From assembly GCA_903830985.1 (NCBI GenBank), contig CAIKVZ010000086.1:28447-92446 (forward strand): DNA of 64,000 nt, given 5' to 3'. The notes under the pieces are model-generated. The model did not search any database. It had not been told where the DNA came from and saw nothing but the letters and a program-made list of their open reading frames with translations. Within the stretch, counting starts at the first letter, position 1. Each line of letters opens with the position of its first letter. This DNA comes from an uncultured beta proteobacterium. Lineage in GTDB: Bacteria > Pseudomonadota > Gammaproteobacteria > Burkholderiales > Burkholderiaceae_C. Below are positions 1 to 10,039 of this stretch, piece by piece. The position numbers and the translations under genes were made by a program.

Positions 1-2
1 TG

Positions 3-1580
3 GGCCTGCCGGCCTCGCTGGCAGTATTTGCCGATGCGGCGCTGAACCGCGAGCTGTATCTTTGGCTGGCTCTGCTGGCGGCTTGTTACGAACACCGCGA
101 ACACTGGTTGCAGGACAACCTGTTGGCGACACAGCGCGTGCTGCGTGAATTTCCTGGCTTTCAGGCACGTTACCAGCGTTTACTGCGCGAGCACCTGGCG
201 CAGCGGCCCGACCCGGCGTTGCTGAGCGGGCGCTCGGCATGGGCCGAGCGCGCTGTGCGCTGCGCTCTGGACGGGCAGGGCGGACCTCCGGCCGAAATCT
301 GCCTTGCTGACGTGGCGCCGGTGTGGCTGTGGGTGCAGGGACAGGGGCCCGTGGTGACGCCGGCGGCGGACCTGCGTGCCGGCCGGGACGTAGAGCCGAC
401 CCGGCAGTCCGGCGCCAGGGACAAGCAGCGCCGTCGTACGCAGAAAGCGAGCGAAGGCAGCGAACGCAATCCCTTGGTGCTGCCGTTTCGCGGCGAGGCC
501 CTGATGTCCTGGGGTGAACTGGTGAAGGTGAACCGCAGCACCGACGACGAGGACGACGGCAATGCCGTGGCTGCCGCCAACGACATGGAAAAACTCAGCC
601 TGGCGCCCGGTGGGGAGACGCTGGCCGCGCGCGTCAAATTCGATCTCGACTTGCCCAGCGCCAGCGCCGACGATCTGCCGCTGGGTCCGGGCCGGCATTT
701 CCCCGAGTGGGATTACCAGCGCGGCATCCTGGTGCCTGGGCACTGCTGCGTGCAGGAACTGGTGGCGCGCTCGGGCACTGCCTTTGTGCCGAACGCCGCG
801 CTGCGGCGCACGGCACGCGAGCTGCGCCGGCGTCTGGAGGTGCTGCGCGACACACCGCGCCTGCAATACGGTCAGGACAGCGGCGAAGGCATCGACATGG
901 ACGCCTGGGTGCGCATGCAAGCCGACGATCTGGGCAGTGGTCAGGCGCGCAGCGACACGCCAGCGGTGTACACGCGGCGCACGCGCGGCGAACGCAGCCT
1001 GGCCACGCTGCTGCTGGCCGACCTGTCGCTCTCCACCGACGCCTACGCGACCGATCAGGCACGGGTCATCGACGTGATACGCGACGCCCTGCATGTCTTT
1101 GGCGAGGGACTCAGCGCCGTAGGCGACCCCTTCGCGATGTGGGGTTTTTCCTCGGTGCGTCGGCACAAGGTTCGCATGCAGCAGCTCAAGCGCTTTGACG
1201 AGGCCTGGGGGGAGCTCAGCCGTTCCCGCGTGGGCGCTATCAAGCCGGGCTACTACACCCGCATGGGTGCGGCCATTCGCCATGCCAGTGCGCAACTGCA
1301 ACTGCGCCCGGAGCGGCGACGCTTGCTGTTGCTTTTGACCGACGGAAAGCCCAATGACCTGGACAGGTACGAAGGCCGCTACGGGCTGGAAGACACGCGC
1401 CACGCCGTCCACGAGGCGCGCGCGGCCGGCCTGACGCCCTTTTGCGTCACCATCGACGAGGACGCCCACGACTACTTGCCCATGCTTTTTGGCCGCCAGG
1501 GCTACGCCATGGTGCACAGGCCGCAAGATCTGGTGCGCCGACTGACACAGGCCTGGAGCCTGCTGGCAAGCCAAATTTAG
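3..1580 (+). CDS. norD: Nitric oxide reductase activation protein NorD (5'-partial)
   Basis: NorD works with the MoxR-type ATPase NorQ in maturation of the cytochrome bc-type nitric oxide reductase NorCB. The reading frame is open to the left edge of the window (codons from base 3 read GLPASLAVFADAALNREL), so the real start lies upstream and the ORF-track start at 108 is internal. The C-terminal third is a von Willebrand A domain with an intact MIDAS signature DLSLS (about residue 306 counted from base 108) and the later TDGKPND loop. The acidic and charged middle is typical of NorD and CbbO-like proteins. norQ and norB would be expected just upstream, outside the window. It converges with glnD with only 23 bases between the stop codons. 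CbbO is the main alternative; the VWA end and the N-terminal LYLWLALLAA segment favour NorD. Confidence 0.85.
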   Translation, partial: GLPASLAVFADAALNRELYLWLALLAACYEHREHWLQDNLLATQRVLREFPGFQARYQRLLREHLAQRPDPALLSGRSAWAERAVRCALDGQGGPPAEICLADVAPVWLWVQGQGPVVTPAADLRAGRDVEPTRQSGARDKQRRRTQKASEGSERNPLVLPFRGEALMSWGELVKVNRSTDDEDDGNAVAAANDMEKLSLAPGGETLAARVKFDLDLPSASADDLPLGPGRHFPEWDYQRGILVPGHCCVQELVARSGTAFVPNAALRRTARELRRRLEVLRDTPRLQYGQDSGEGIDMDAWVRMQADDLGSGQARSDTPAVYTRRTRGERSLATLLLADLSLSTDAYATDQARVIDVIRDALHVFGEGLSAVGDPFAMWGFSSVRRHKVRMQQLKRFDEAWGELSRSRVGAIKPGYYTRMGAAIRHASAQLQLRPERRRLLLLLTDGKPNDLDRYEGRYGLEDTRHAVHEARAAGLTPFCVTIDEDAHDYLPMLFGRQGYAMVHRPQDLVRRLTQAWSLLASQI

Positions 1581-1603
1581 CTTCCTTGCGCGTCGCCCGG
1601 CGT

Positions 1604-4294
1604 TCAGGCCGACAACGCGTCCAGCAGTTCGGTCTCGATGGCGATCTGTTCGCGGTTGTGCTGCAGCGCCGGGCCGTCGATCAGGAATGTGTCTTCCACG
1701 CGCTCACCCAGGGTGGTGATCTTGGCCAACTGCAGGTTGATGTGGTGTGCGGCGAGCACGCGCGCCACGCTGTACAGCAGGCCGATGCGGTCGCTGGCCG
1801 AAATGCTGAGCAGCCAGCGCTGTGCCTTTTCATCCGGCGCCAGGTCGACCCGTGGCGCCACCGGGAAGCTCTTCACCCGGCGCGACACGCGGCCACGCCG
1901 CGGCGCAGGCAGGGGACCGGCCTCCTGAATGGTCTGCTCCAGGCCGGTCTCCACCAGGTTGATGAGGTCGCGGTAGCTTTCTGGCTCGTCCGCGGTGACG
2001 ACCTGAAAGGTGTCGAGCGCATAGCCGTTGTTGGCGGTGTAGACCTTGGCGTCCAGGATGCTGAATCCGGCCTGGTCAAAGTAGCCGCAAATGCGCGCAA
2101 ACAAATCCGGTTGATCTGGTGTGTAGACCAGCACCTGCAGGCCTTCGCCGACGGGCGACTGGCGGGCTCGTACCGTGGCGCCCAGGCGCTGTTGCAGACG
2201 CGCTTCCGGCGCCTGCATGCCTGGGACCCGATTCGCCTCGCTGCCCCGGTTGGCACGCCGCGTCAGCTGGCGCGCGTGCCAGGCGATGTCGGCAGCTTCG
2301 TGGCGCATGAAGTAACTCACGTCCAGCGTGTCCCACAGCGGACGGTGCGACTCGTAGGGCAGGGCGTGCAATGCCAGCAGGGACAGGGCTTCGCGCTTGC
2401 GGGCTTCGATCTCGGCGCCCGGATCCGGCGCCCGGCCGCCCAGTGTGCGCAGCGTGAGCCGGTACAGGTCTTCCAGCAGCTTGCCCTTCCAGGCGTTCCA
2501 GACCTTGGGCGAGGTGCCGCGAATGTCGGCCACGGTCAGCAGGTAGAGCGCCGTCAGGTTGCGCTCGTTGCCCACGCGTTGCGCAAAGGCGGCGATCACA
2601 TCGGGGTCGCTCAGGTCTTCCTTTTGCGCGATCCGGCTCATGCTCAGGTGCTCGCGCACCAGCAGTTCGATCAGCTGCGCATCTTCCGTGCCGATGCCAT
2701 GCTCCCGACAGAAGCGCCGCACCTCGACGCAGCCCAACACCGAATGGTCGCCGCCGCGCCCCTTGGCGATGTCGTGAAACAGCGCGCCGGTGTACAGCAA
2801 CCAGGGCTTGTCCCAACCTGCGGCCAGCTGTGAGCAGAATGGGTACTCGTGCGCGTGCTCGGCCATGAAGAAGCGCCGCACATTGCGCAGCACCATCAGG
2901 ATGTGCTGGTCCACCGTGTAGACGTGGAACAGGTCATGCTGCATCTGCCCGACGATCTTGCGAAACACCCACAGGTAGCGCCCCAGCACCGAGGTTTGGT
3001 TCATGAGCCGCATGGCGTGGGTGATGCCGTCGTGCTGCTGCAGGATGGCCAAAAAAGTGGCCCGGTTCACCGGGTCGCGCCGAAACGCGGCTGTCATCAC
3101 GCCCCTGGCGTTGAACAGGGCGCGCAGGGTGCGCGCCGACAGGCCCTTGATGCCTACGGTGGTCTCGTACAGCAGAAAAGTTTCAAGGATGGCGTGCGGC
3201 TCGCGCAGGTACAGGTCGTCGCTCGCCACCTCGATCATGCCGGCCTTGTCGCAAAAGCGCTCATTGATCGGGCTGATGGCGCGCGGTGCGTAGCTGCTCG
3301 GGTCGAGCCGCTCCTCGATGTTGAGCAGCAGGATCTGGTTCAACTGGGTCACCGCCTTCGCCGCCCAGTAATAGCGGCGCATCAGCAGTTCGCTGGCGCG
3401 CAGCGGCGCGCGGTAGCGCTCGGAAACGGTGCGCACGGTATCGGAGGAATCGGTGTAGCCAAAGCTGTTCGCCACGGCCGTCTGCAGGTCAAACACCAGG
3501 CGGTCTTCGCGCCGCTTGGCCAGCACGTGCAGGCGCGTGCGGATCAGGTTCAGCACGGCTTCGTTGCGTTTGATCTGGCGCACTTCCAGTGGCGTGGTCA
3601 GGCCGTTGCGCGCCAACTCGTCCCAGGTTTTTCCCAGACCGGCGGCATTGGCCACCCACAGGATCACCTGCAGGTCGCGCAAGCCGCCAGGGCTTTCCTT
3701 GCAGTTGGGCTCCAGCGCATAGGGCGTGTTTTCCTGGCGCGTGTGGCGCTGGCGCATCTCAAGTGTCTTGGCGACAAAGAAGGCATGGGCGTCCATGGCG
3801 GCGAGAAACTGCTCGCGAAACAAGGCAAACAAGGGTGCGGCGCCGGTGATGAGGCGCGATTCGAGCAGCGATGTCTGCACCGTCACGTCGTTGCCGCTCT
3901 CGGCCAGGCATTGGCTCAGCGTTCGCACGCTCGAGCCGATCTCCAGTCCGGCATCCCAGCAACTGCCGATGAAACCTTCGATGCCTGACTTCAGGGTCGG
4001 ATCATCGTCGGGCGTGACGCCGTCGGGCAACAACACCAGCACGTCGACGTCGGAATAGGGGAAGAGTTCGCCACGTCCGTAGCCGCCCACGGCCACCAGT
4101 GCCAGTCGGGCGTCAACTGCCCTGTCGAGGCCGGCCTGCTGCCACAACTGGCTCAGGGTGGCGTCGGTGAGTTGTGCCAGTTGGCGCAGCGAGGCGCGCA
4201 CGCCGCGGGTGGACGCGCCGCTGGACTGCACGGCCTGGAGCAGGTCCGCCTTCTGGCTGCGGTACTGCTCGCGCAGCGAGGGCGATGTGTTCAT
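1604..4294 (-). CDS. glnD: Bifunctional [protein-PII] uridylyltransferase / UMP-removing enzyme GlnD
   Basis: GlnD senses glutamine and adds UMP to, or removes it from, PII proteins (GlnB/GlnK), thereby controlling nitrogen assimilation. The domains are in the usual order. A nucleotidyltransferase motif [15 protein letters not shown] lies near residue 70. The GlnD linker follows, then an HD phosphohydrolase motif [12 protein letters not shown] near residue 500. Two C-terminal ACT domains start near residues 720 and 830. The length of 896 residues is normal for betaproteobacteria. The ORF track begins at a TTG (4303), but an ATG three codons later (4294, [10 protein letters not shown]) is the more likely start. 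It lies downstream of map on the same strand with about 60 bases between, the arrangement also known from enterobacteria. Confidence 0.95.
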   Translation of the reverse strand: MNTSPSLREQYRSQKADLLQAVQSSGASTRGVRASLRQLAQLTDATLSQLWQQAGLDRAVDARLALVAVGGYGRGELFPYSDVDVLVLLPDGVTPDDDPTLKSGIEGFIGSCWDAGLEIGSSVRTLSQCLAESGNDVTVQTSLLESRLITGAAPLFALFREQFLAAMDAHAFFVAKTLEMRQRHTRQENTPYALEPNCKESPGGLRDLQVILWVANAAGLGKTWDELARNGLTTPLEVRQIKRNEAVLNLIRTRLHVLAKRREDRLVFDLQTAVANSFGYTDSSDTVRTVSERYRAPLRASELLMRRYYWAAKAVTQLNQILLLNIEERLDPSSYAPRAISPINERFCDKAGMIEVASDDLYLREPHAILETFLLYETTVGIKGLSARTLRALFNARGVMTAAFRRDPVNRATFLAILQQHDGITHAMRLMNQTSVLGRYLWVFRKIVGQMQHDLFHVYTVDQHILMVLRNVRRFFMAEHAHEYPFCSQLAAGWDKPWLLYTGALFHDIAKGRGGDHSVLGCVEVRRFCREHGIGTEDAQLIELLVREHLSMSRIAQKEDLSDPDVIAAFAQRVGNERNLTALYLLTVADIRGTSPKVWNAWKGKLLEDLYRLTLRTLGGRAPDPGAEIEARKREALSLLALHALPYESHRPLWDTLDVSYFMRHEAADIAWHARQLTRRANRGSEANRVPGMQAPEARLQQRLGATVRARQSPVGEGLQVLVYTPDQPDLFARICGYFDQAGFSILDAKVYTANNGYALDTFQVVTADEPESYRDLINLVETGLEQTIQEAGPLPAPRRGRVSRRVKSFPVAPRVDLAPDEKAQRWLLSISASDRIGLLYSVARVLAAHHINLQLAKITTLGERVEDTFLIDGPALQHNREQIAIETELLDALSA

Positions 4295-4352
4295 GGTGCG
4301 CAATCCGGTGGACGGTGGGCGGTCGGCGTCGAGGCAGCGCCGACCAGCAAAC

Positions 4353-5156
4353 TCAGACGTGTATGAAGGCGGGAACGGGCGGGCAGCCCTCGGACAGGGT
4401 CAGCACTTCATAGCCCGTGGGCGTCACCAGGATGGTGTGTTCCCATTGTGCGGACAGTGAGTGGTCCTTGGTGACGATGGTCCAGCCGTCGCCCAGTTCC
4501 TTGATCTCGCGCCGTCCGGCATTGAGCATGGGCTCGATGGTGAGCGTCATGCCTTCCTTCAGTTCGTCCAGCGTGCCGGGCTTGCCATAGTGCAGCACCT
4601 GCGGCTCTTCGTGGAACTTCTGGCCGATGCCATGGCCGCAAAACTCGCGCACCACGCTCAGGCCGTGGCCTTCGGCAAATTTCTGGATGGCGTAACCGAC
4701 GTCGCCCAGATGCGCGCCCGGCTTGACCTGCGCTATGCCGTGCCACAGCGCCTCATAGGTCAGCGCACACAGGCGCTTGGCGGCGATCGACGCCTCGCCC
4801 ACGACATACATGCGGCTCGAGTCGCCGTGCCAGCCATCCTTGATGACGGTGACGTCGACGTTCAGGATGTCGCCCTTCTTCAGCGGCTTGTCGTTCGGAA
4901 TGCCGTGGCACACCTGATGGTTGATCGAGGTGCAGATCGATTTCGGGTAGGGGTTGCGCCCGGAAGGGTCGTAGTTCAGCGGCGCCGAGATGGCGTGCAG
5001 CACCTGCGTGGTGTAGTCCTCGGCGAGGCGGTCGAGTTCGTTCGTGGTGACGCCGGGCTTGACGAAGGGCGCCAGGTAATCCAGTACCTGTGCCGTCAGT
5101 TGCCCTGCCAGGCGCATGCCCTGGATTCCCGCTTCGTCTTTGATGGTGATGCTCAT
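4353..5156 (-). CDS. map: Type I methionine aminopeptidase
   Basis: This cytosolic dinuclear metalloprotease removes the initiator methionine from nascent proteins. It has 267 residues, the size of bacterial type Ia enzymes with no N-terminal extension. The metal-binding and catalytic signature residues are visible in [17 protein letters not shown] (first Asp), [11 protein letters not shown] (catalytic and metal His) and the later EPMLNAG (Glu) segment. The start ATG at 5156 opens [12 protein letters not shown], which aligns with family N-termini. A -10-like GATAAT sits about 8 bases before the ATG on the minus strand, so the transcript may be leaderless. It is divergent from purL and is followed on the same strand by glnD. 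Confidence 0.96.
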   Translation of the reverse strand: MSITIKDEAGIQGMRLAGQLTAQVLDYLAPFVKPGVTTNELDRLAEDYTTQVLHAISAPLNYDPSGRNPYPKSICTSINHQVCHGIPNDKPLKKGDILNVDVTVIKDGWHGDSSRMYVVGEASIAAKRLCALTYEALWHGIAQVKPGAHLGDVGYAIQKFAEGHGLSVVREFCGHGIGQKFHEEPQVLHYGKPGTLDELKEGMTLTIEPMLNAGRREIKELGDGWTIVTKDHSLSAQWEHTILVTPTGYEVLTLSEGCPPVPAFIHV

Positions 5157-5301
5157 AGGGTTGGATTATCCCCGAGCCGTAAAGCCCCCACAGCTAAAAT
5201 CCGAAGATCGCTCCGCGCGCGCCCGCCGGCCTGCACATTTTGGCCAAACCGGCGGCCTGGCAAGTGCTTCCTTTCAACTCCCGCCCACCGAGTCCATCAC
5301 C

Positions 5302-8300
5302 GTGACCCTGCACATCTCCTACTTCGAGGCCGCACCTGTTGGCATCAATGCCCTGAGCGAGTTCCGTGTCCAGCAACTGCTGCCGCGCTTGCAAGCCATT
5401 CACCCCAAGGTGCGTGCCATCGCGGCGCGCTTCGTGCACCTGGTGGCAACCGATCAGCCGCCCACACCTGAACTGCGCCAGCAACTCGACGCCTTGCTGC
5501 ATTACGGCGAGCCTTACGCGGGCCCGTCCGACGGCGAACTGCTGGTGGTGACGCCGCGCTTTGGCACGGTCTCGCCCTGGGCCTCCAAGGCCACCGACAT
5601 CGCGCACAACTGTGGCCTGGCTGTGCGCCGCGTCGAGCGCATCACGGAATACCGCATCAGCCTGCAGTCGGGCATGTTGGGCAAAAACACGCTGAACGAT
5701 GAGCAGCGCCGGCAAATGGCCGCGCTGTTGCACGACCGCATGACGGAGAGCGTGATGCACGAACGCGTACAGGCGCAGGGCCTGTTCACCGAACTGCAGG
5801 CCGCCCCGCTCGAGCAGGTAGACGTGCTGCACGGTGGCACGGCCGCGCTGGCGAAAGCCAACACCCAGTTCGGTCTGGCGCTGGCCGCCGACGAGATCGA
5901 GTACCTGGCGACGGCGTTCCAGAACCTGGGGCGCAACCCCACGGACGTGGAACTGATGATGTTTGCCCAGGCCAACAGCGAGCACTGCCGGCACAAGATC
6001 TTCAACGCCCAGTTCACCATCGACGGTGTCACGCAAGACAGGACACTGTTCGGCATGATCCGGCACACGCACCAGACGAATCCGCAGCACATGATCGTGG
6101 CCTATTCGGACAATGCCTCGGTGATGGAAGGTGCGCAGGTGCAACGCTTTACCGCCAAATCGGCCCATGCCGACAGCGCACCCAGCTACCAAAAAGAGAG
6201 CGCCCTGAGTCACGTTCTGATGAAGGTGGAAACGCACAACCATCCCACGGCGATCTCGCCTTTTCCAGGAGCGTCCACCGGCGCTGGCGGCGAGATCCGC
6301 GACGAGGGCGCGACGGGACGCGGCTCCAAACCCAAGGCCGGCCTGACCGGCTTCACCGTCTCCAAAATCAATGGGGGTCAGATTCCAATTAATTCGCTTG
6401 ATTCAAAAAATCAAAACAATTGGAATCTGACCCCCTTTAACGACAAGCCGGCGCACATCGCCAGCCCCTTGCAGATCATGATCGAGGGGCCGCTGGGCGG
6501 CGCGGCGTTCAACAACGAGTTCGGGCGCCCCAACTTGCTGGGCTATTTCCGTGAATACGAGCAGTTGATTGCGTCGGACGTGGACAGCGTGCGCCGCGGT
6601 TACCACAAGCCCATCATGATCGCCGGCGGTCTGGGCACCATCGACGCGACGCAGACACACAAGATCGAGTTCCCTGCCGGCAGCCTGCTGATCCAGCTGG
6701 GCGGGCCCGGCATGCGCATCGGCATGGGCGGCAGTGCGGCGAGTTCGCTGGCCACGGGCGACAACGCGGCCGAGCTGGATTTCGATTCGGTGCAGCGCGG
6801 CAACCCCGAGATGGAGCGGCGCGCGCAGGAGGTCATCAATCATTGCTGGACCCTGCTGGCCGACAACCCCATCCTGGCGATCCACGACGTGGGTGCGGGG
6901 GGACTCAGCAACGCCTTCCCCGAACTGACGAACGACGCGGGGCGTGGCGCGCGTTTCGATCTGCGCGCCGTGCCGCTGGAAGAGTCGGGTCTGGCGCCCA
7001 AGGAAATCTGGTGCAACGAAAGCCAGGAGCGCTACGTGCTGGCCATCGCGCCCGAATCGCTGGAACTCTTCAAGTCGTTCTGCGAGCGCGAGCGCTGTCC
7101 GTTTGCCGTGGTTGGCGTGGCCACCGAGGAGCGGCAACTTGTGCTGGCCGATGCGGATGCGGCCGCACCCGTCGATATGCCCATGAATGTGCTTCTCGGC
7201 AAGCCGCCCAAGATGCACCGCGACGTGAAGACCGTGACGCGTCAGTTTGCGCCAATTGACCTGAGTGGCGTAGAGCTCAAGACCGCAGCCATCCAGGTGC
7301 TGTCCAGCCCCACCGTCGCCAGCAAGCGCTTCCTCATTACCATCGGCGACCGCACCGTGGGCGGCCTCACGCACCGCGATCAGATGGTCGGACCCTGGCA
7401 GGTGCCGGTGGCCGACTGCGCCGTGACGCTGGCCGACTACCAGGGCTTCGCCGGCGAGGCCATGGCCATGGGCGAGCGCACGCCGCTGGCCAGCCTGAAC
7501 GCTGCTGCCTCGGGGCGCATGGCCGTGGCCGAAGCCATCACCAATCTGCTGGCAGCGCCCATGGAGCTGTCGCGCGTCAAGCTCTCAGCCAACTGGATGG
7601 CGGCCTGCGGCGAGCCGGGTGAAGACGCCGCACTGTTCGAGACCGTCAAGGCCGTGGGCCTGGAACTGTGCCCGGCCCTGGGCATCTCCATCCCGGTGGG
7701 CAAGGATTCGCTGTCCATGCGCACGCAGTGGGTGGATCCGGTCAGCGCCGAGGCCAAGAAGGTCACTTCGCCAGTGTCGCTCATCGTCACGGCCTTTGCC
7801 ACGCTGGCCGACGTGCGCGGCACGCTCACGCCCCAACTGAATGCCGAAGAAGACACGACCCTGGTGCTGATCGACCTGGGTCACGGCAAGAACCGCATGG
7901 GTGCCAGCATGCTGGCCCAGGTGATGGAGCAGGCCGGCGGCGAAGTGCCCGACCTGGACGCTGCGCAGGACCTGATCAGCTTGGTGAACGCCGTGACCGC
8001 GTTGCGCGCCCAGGGCCGCATCCTGGCCTACCACGACCGCAGCGACGGCGGGCTGTTCGCCACCGTGTGCGAAATGGCCTTTGCCGGCCAGGTGGGTGTG
8101 ACACTGAATGTCGATCTGCTCGTGACAGAGGGCGACGGCGTGAGCGACAGCCGCATGGACGTGGGCGACAGCAAGAACTGGGCAGGGCAGGTGGGCGCCA
8201 GGCGTGAGGAACTGACGCTGAAAGCCCTGTTCAACGAGGAACTCGGTGTCGTGCTGCAGGTGCGCACCTCCGAGCGCAACGCCGTGATGCAGACGCTGCG

Positions 8301-9357
8301 CGAACAGGGCTTAAGCGCGCACAGCCACTTTGTCGGCAAGACACGGCCTGCCAGTTCAGCCATCGACTCCGGCAAGGGCGAAGTCCAGGTCTGGCGCGAC
8401 GCCAAGTGCCAGTACAGTGCGACCCTGTCGGACCTGCAGCAGGTATGGGACGCCTTCAGCTGGAAGATCTGCCAGCAGCGCGACAACCCGGCCTGCGCCG
8501 ACGCGGAACACGCCTCGGTTGGCGACCCGCTCAATCCCGGCCTGCACCAGCACCTCACGTTCGAGGCTGTTCAGGCGCCGGCGCTGCTGCTGTCGCGTCC
8601 CCGTGTGGCGATCCTGCGCGAGCAGGGTGTGAACTCGCAGATCGAGATGGCCTACGCCTTTCACGCGGCGGGCTTTGACGCCGTCGACGTGCACATGACC
8701 GATCTGCAGTCCGGGCGCGCCCGGCTGGCCGATTTCAGCGGCATCGTCGCCTGCGGCGGCTTTAGCTACGGCGACACCCTGGGCGCCGGCATTGGCTGGG
8801 CGCGCTCCATCACCTTCAATCCGGCTCTTGCCGAGCAGTTCCGCGCCTTCTTCGCGCGTCCCGACACCTTCGGCCTGGGCGTGTGCAATGGCTGCCAGAT
8901 GTTCGCCGAACTGGCCGACATCATCCCTGGTGCCGAGCACTGGCCGCGCTTCACCACCAACCAGAGCGAGCGCTTCGAGGCGCGGTTCTCCATGGTGGAA
9001 GTGCTCGAGTCGAACAGCCTGTTCCTGCAAGGCATGGCCGGCAGCCGCCTGCCGATCACCGTGGCGCACGGCGAGGGCTTTGCCAACTTCGCGCACCGCG
9101 GCGATGCAAGCAAAGCCATTGCTGCGATGCGCTTCGTAGACAACTTCGGCCGCGCCACGACCGACTATCCGTTCAACCCCAACGGCAGCCCGGGCGGCCT
9201 TACCGCAGTCACCACGGCCGACGGCCGCTTCACCGCCATGATGCCGCACCCCGAGCGCGTGTTTCGCAACATCCAGATGAGCTGGAGCGCGGGTCCTGTG
9301 AATGACTTCAGCCCCTGGATGCAGCTCTGGCACAACGCGCGCAAATGGGTGGGTTGA
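5302..9357 (+). CDS. purL: Phosphoribosylformylglycinamidine synthase (single-chain PurL), carrying an in-frame palindromic insert
   Basis: This enzyme converts FGAR, glutamine and ATP to FGAM in de novo purine synthesis. It is the long fused form: N-terminal PurS-like and linker region, two AIR-synthase-like halves ([27 protein letters not shown]), and a C-terminal class I glutaminase with Cys in GVCNGCQMF (near residue 1192) and the PHPER His/Glu pair. The ORF track starts at 5116, but that upstream part is antisense to map. GTG 5302 gives [12 protein letters not shown], which fits PurL N-termini, and a length of 1351 residues. Oddity: residues 358-378 are encoded entirely by a 63-nt perfect-ended palindrome (see the repeat entry) in the region where orthologues have a variable loop before [11 protein letters not shown]. 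The frame is preserved, so the enzyme is probably functional. Confidence 0.96.
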   Translation: MTLHISYFEAAPVGINALSEFRVQQLLPRLQAIHPKVRAIAARFVHLVATDQPPTPELRQQLDALLHYGEPYAGPSDGELLVVTPRFGTVSPWASKATDIAHNCGLAVRRVERITEYRISLQSGMLGKNTLNDEQRRQMAALLHDRMTESVMHERVQAQGLFTELQAAPLEQVDVLHGGTAALAKANTQFGLALAADEIEYLATAFQNLGRNPTDVELMMFAQANSEHCRHKIFNAQFTIDGVTQDRTLFGMIRHTHQTNPQHMIVAYSDNASVMEGAQVQRFTAKSAHADSAPSYQKESALSHVLMKVETHNHPTAISPFPGASTGAGGEIRDEGATGRGSKPKAGLTGFTVSKINGGQIPINSLDSKNQNNWNLTPFNDKPAHIASPLQIMIEGPLGGAAFNNEFGRPNLLGYFREYEQLIASDVDSVRRGYHKPIMIAGGLGTIDATQTHKIEFPAGSLLIQLGGPGMRIGMGGSAASSLATGDNAAELDFDSVQRGNPEMERRAQEVINHCWTLLADNPILAIHDVGAGGLSNAFPELTNDAGRGARFDLRAVPLEESGLAPKEIWCNESQERYVLAIAPESLELFKSFCERERCPFAVVGVATEERQLVLADADAAAPVDMPMNVLLGKPPKMHRDVKTVTRQFAPIDLSGVELKTAAIQVLSSPTVASKRFLITIGDRTVGGLTHRDQMVGPWQVPVADCAVTLADYQGFAGEAMAMGERTPLASLNAAASGRMAVAEAITNLLAAPMELSRVKLSANWMAACGEPGEDAALFETVKAVGLELCPALGISIPVGKDSLSMRTQWVDPVSAEAKKVTSPVSLIVTAFATLADVRGTLTPQLNAEEDTTLVLIDLGHGKNRMGASMLAQVMEQAGGEVPDLDAAQDLISLVNAVTALRAQGRILAYHDRSDGGLFATVCEMAFAGQVGVTLNVDLLVTEGDGVSDSRMDVGDSKNWAGQVGARREELTLKALFNEELGVVLQVRTSERNAVMQTLREQGLSAHSHFVGKTRPASSAIDSGKGEVQVWRDAKCQYSATLSDLQQVWDAFSWKICQQRDNPACADAEHASVGDPLNPGLHQHLTFEAVQAPALLLSRPRVAILREQGVNSQIEMAYAFHAAGFDAVDVHMTDLQSGRARLADFSGIVACGGFSYGDTLGAGIGWARSITFNPALAEQFRAFFARPDTFGLGVCNGCQMFAELADIIPGAEHWPRFTTNQSERFEARFSMVEVLESNSLFLQGMAGSRLPITVAHGEGFANFAHRGDASKAIAAMRFVDNFGRATTDYPFNPNGSPGGLTAVTTADGRFTAMMPHPERVFRNIQMSWSAGPVNDFSPWMQLWHNARKWVG
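6373..6435. repeat. 63-nt palindromic element inserted in frame in purL
   Basis: Perfect 18-base inverted arms GGGGGTCAGATTCCAATT (6373-6390) and their complement (6418-6435) flank a 27-base AT-rich centre, which itself contains the inner pair TTGATT/AATCAA. The element begins at a codon boundary of purL and is 63 nt long, exactly 21 codons. It encodes [10 protein letters not shown]...NNWNLTP. Its base composition is far more AT-rich than the surrounding gene. The left 21 bases recur at 47716-47736, and the GGGGTCAGA/TCTGACCCC ends recur in polA. It resembles REP-like mini-elements mobilised in trans by tyrosine transposases; that origin is inferred, and no transposase is in the window. Confidence 0.9.
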
Positions 9358-9971
9358 TGGGCGGTCTGCGCCTGCCCTGCGAGGCTTTGGCAAACCAGAT
9401 TGATTTCCGCCGACTCAGCGACATTGCCGGCATCACGGTGGACCTGCGTTACGCCGGCATCGACAACTTCGTCGGACGCGATCTCTACGGCGATCTGGAC
9501 TGCGCCTGGCTGCACCGTGAAGCCGCAGCCGGGCTGGAAGACGGCGTCGCGTGGCTCCGTGAGAAGCATCCGGACCTGCGACTGCTGGTGCTTGACGCGC
9601 TGCGCCCGCACCGCGTGCAGGTACAACTGTGGCAGCACCTGGAAGGCACGGAGCTACGCCAGTACTTGGCCGACCCGGCGCGCGGCTCCATCCATTCCTT
9701 CGGCATGGCGGTGGACGTGACACTGCTCGATGCGCAGGGTCTTGAGTTGGATATGGGAACGGGTTTTGACGACCTGTCGGTGCTGTCTCACCCAGACATG
9801 GAGGACCTGCACCTGGCTCAGGGGCGCCTCAGCCCCTTGCAGTTGGCCAATCGCATCATCCTGCGAACGGCGATGACCGAGCACGGCTTTCACGGCATCC
9901 ACAGCGAATGGTGGCACTTCGATTTCGGCGACAAGGAACGGGTGCGGCAAAGCTATCTGCGCATCGAATAA
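9357..9971 (+). CDS. ddpX: D-alanyl-D-alanine dipeptidase (VanX/DdpX, M15D family)
   Basis: This zinc peptidase hydrolyses D-Ala-D-Ala. In non-resistant Gram-negatives (DdpX) it is thought to scavenge the dipeptide released from peptidoglycan. The zinc motifs of the family are present: SIHSFGMAVDVTLLD (SxHxxGxAxD, near residue 111) and EWWHFDF (near residue 183). The LDALRPHRVQ segment carries the conserved Arg. The protein has 204 residues, normal for the family. The start ATG at 9357 overlaps the purL stop as TGATG; the ORF track uses an ATG 12 bases earlier inside purL. The preceding gene is biosynthetic, but the following block is a peptidoglycan-turnover locus, which fits a salvage role. 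The strong hairpin just after it terminates the opposite-strand TonB receptor gene. Confidence 0.88.
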   Translation: MGGLRLPCEALANQIDFRRLSDIAGITVDLRYAGIDNFVGRDLYGDLDCAWLHREAAAGLEDGVAWLREKHPDLRLLVLDALRPHRVQVQLWQHLEGTELRQYLADPARGSIHSFGMAVDVTLLDAQGLELDMGTGFDDLSVLSHPDMEDLHLAQGRLSPLQLANRIILRTAMTEHGFHGIHSEWWHFDFGDKERVRQSYLRIE

Positions 9972-9975
9972 ACGT

Positions 9976-10010
9976 AAAAAAGCCCTCTGACAGCATCACT
10001 GTCAGAGGGC
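9976..10010 (-). terminator. Rho-independent terminator of the TonB receptor gene
   Basis: The 12-base stem GCCCTCTGACAG / CTGTCAGAGGGC has a five-base loop. On the minus strand it is followed by six T residues (AAAAAA at 9976-9981 on the plus strand). It lies 30 bases beyond the receptor stop codon at 10040. On the plus strand no U-tract follows, so it probably acts mainly on the minus-strand transcript. Confidence 0.9.
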
Positions 10011-10039
10011 CTGGACTCAGGCTGTTCACCTGAGCCGGA

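Noticed and set aside
180-1574. 464-aa minus-strand ORF
   Set aside because: Antisense shadow of norD; high-GC codon bias produces long mirror ORFs, and the translation shows no family features.
1442-2833. 463-aa plus-strand ORF
   Set aside because: Shadow of glnD, whose nucleotidyltransferase, HD and ACT motifs are all intact on the other strand.
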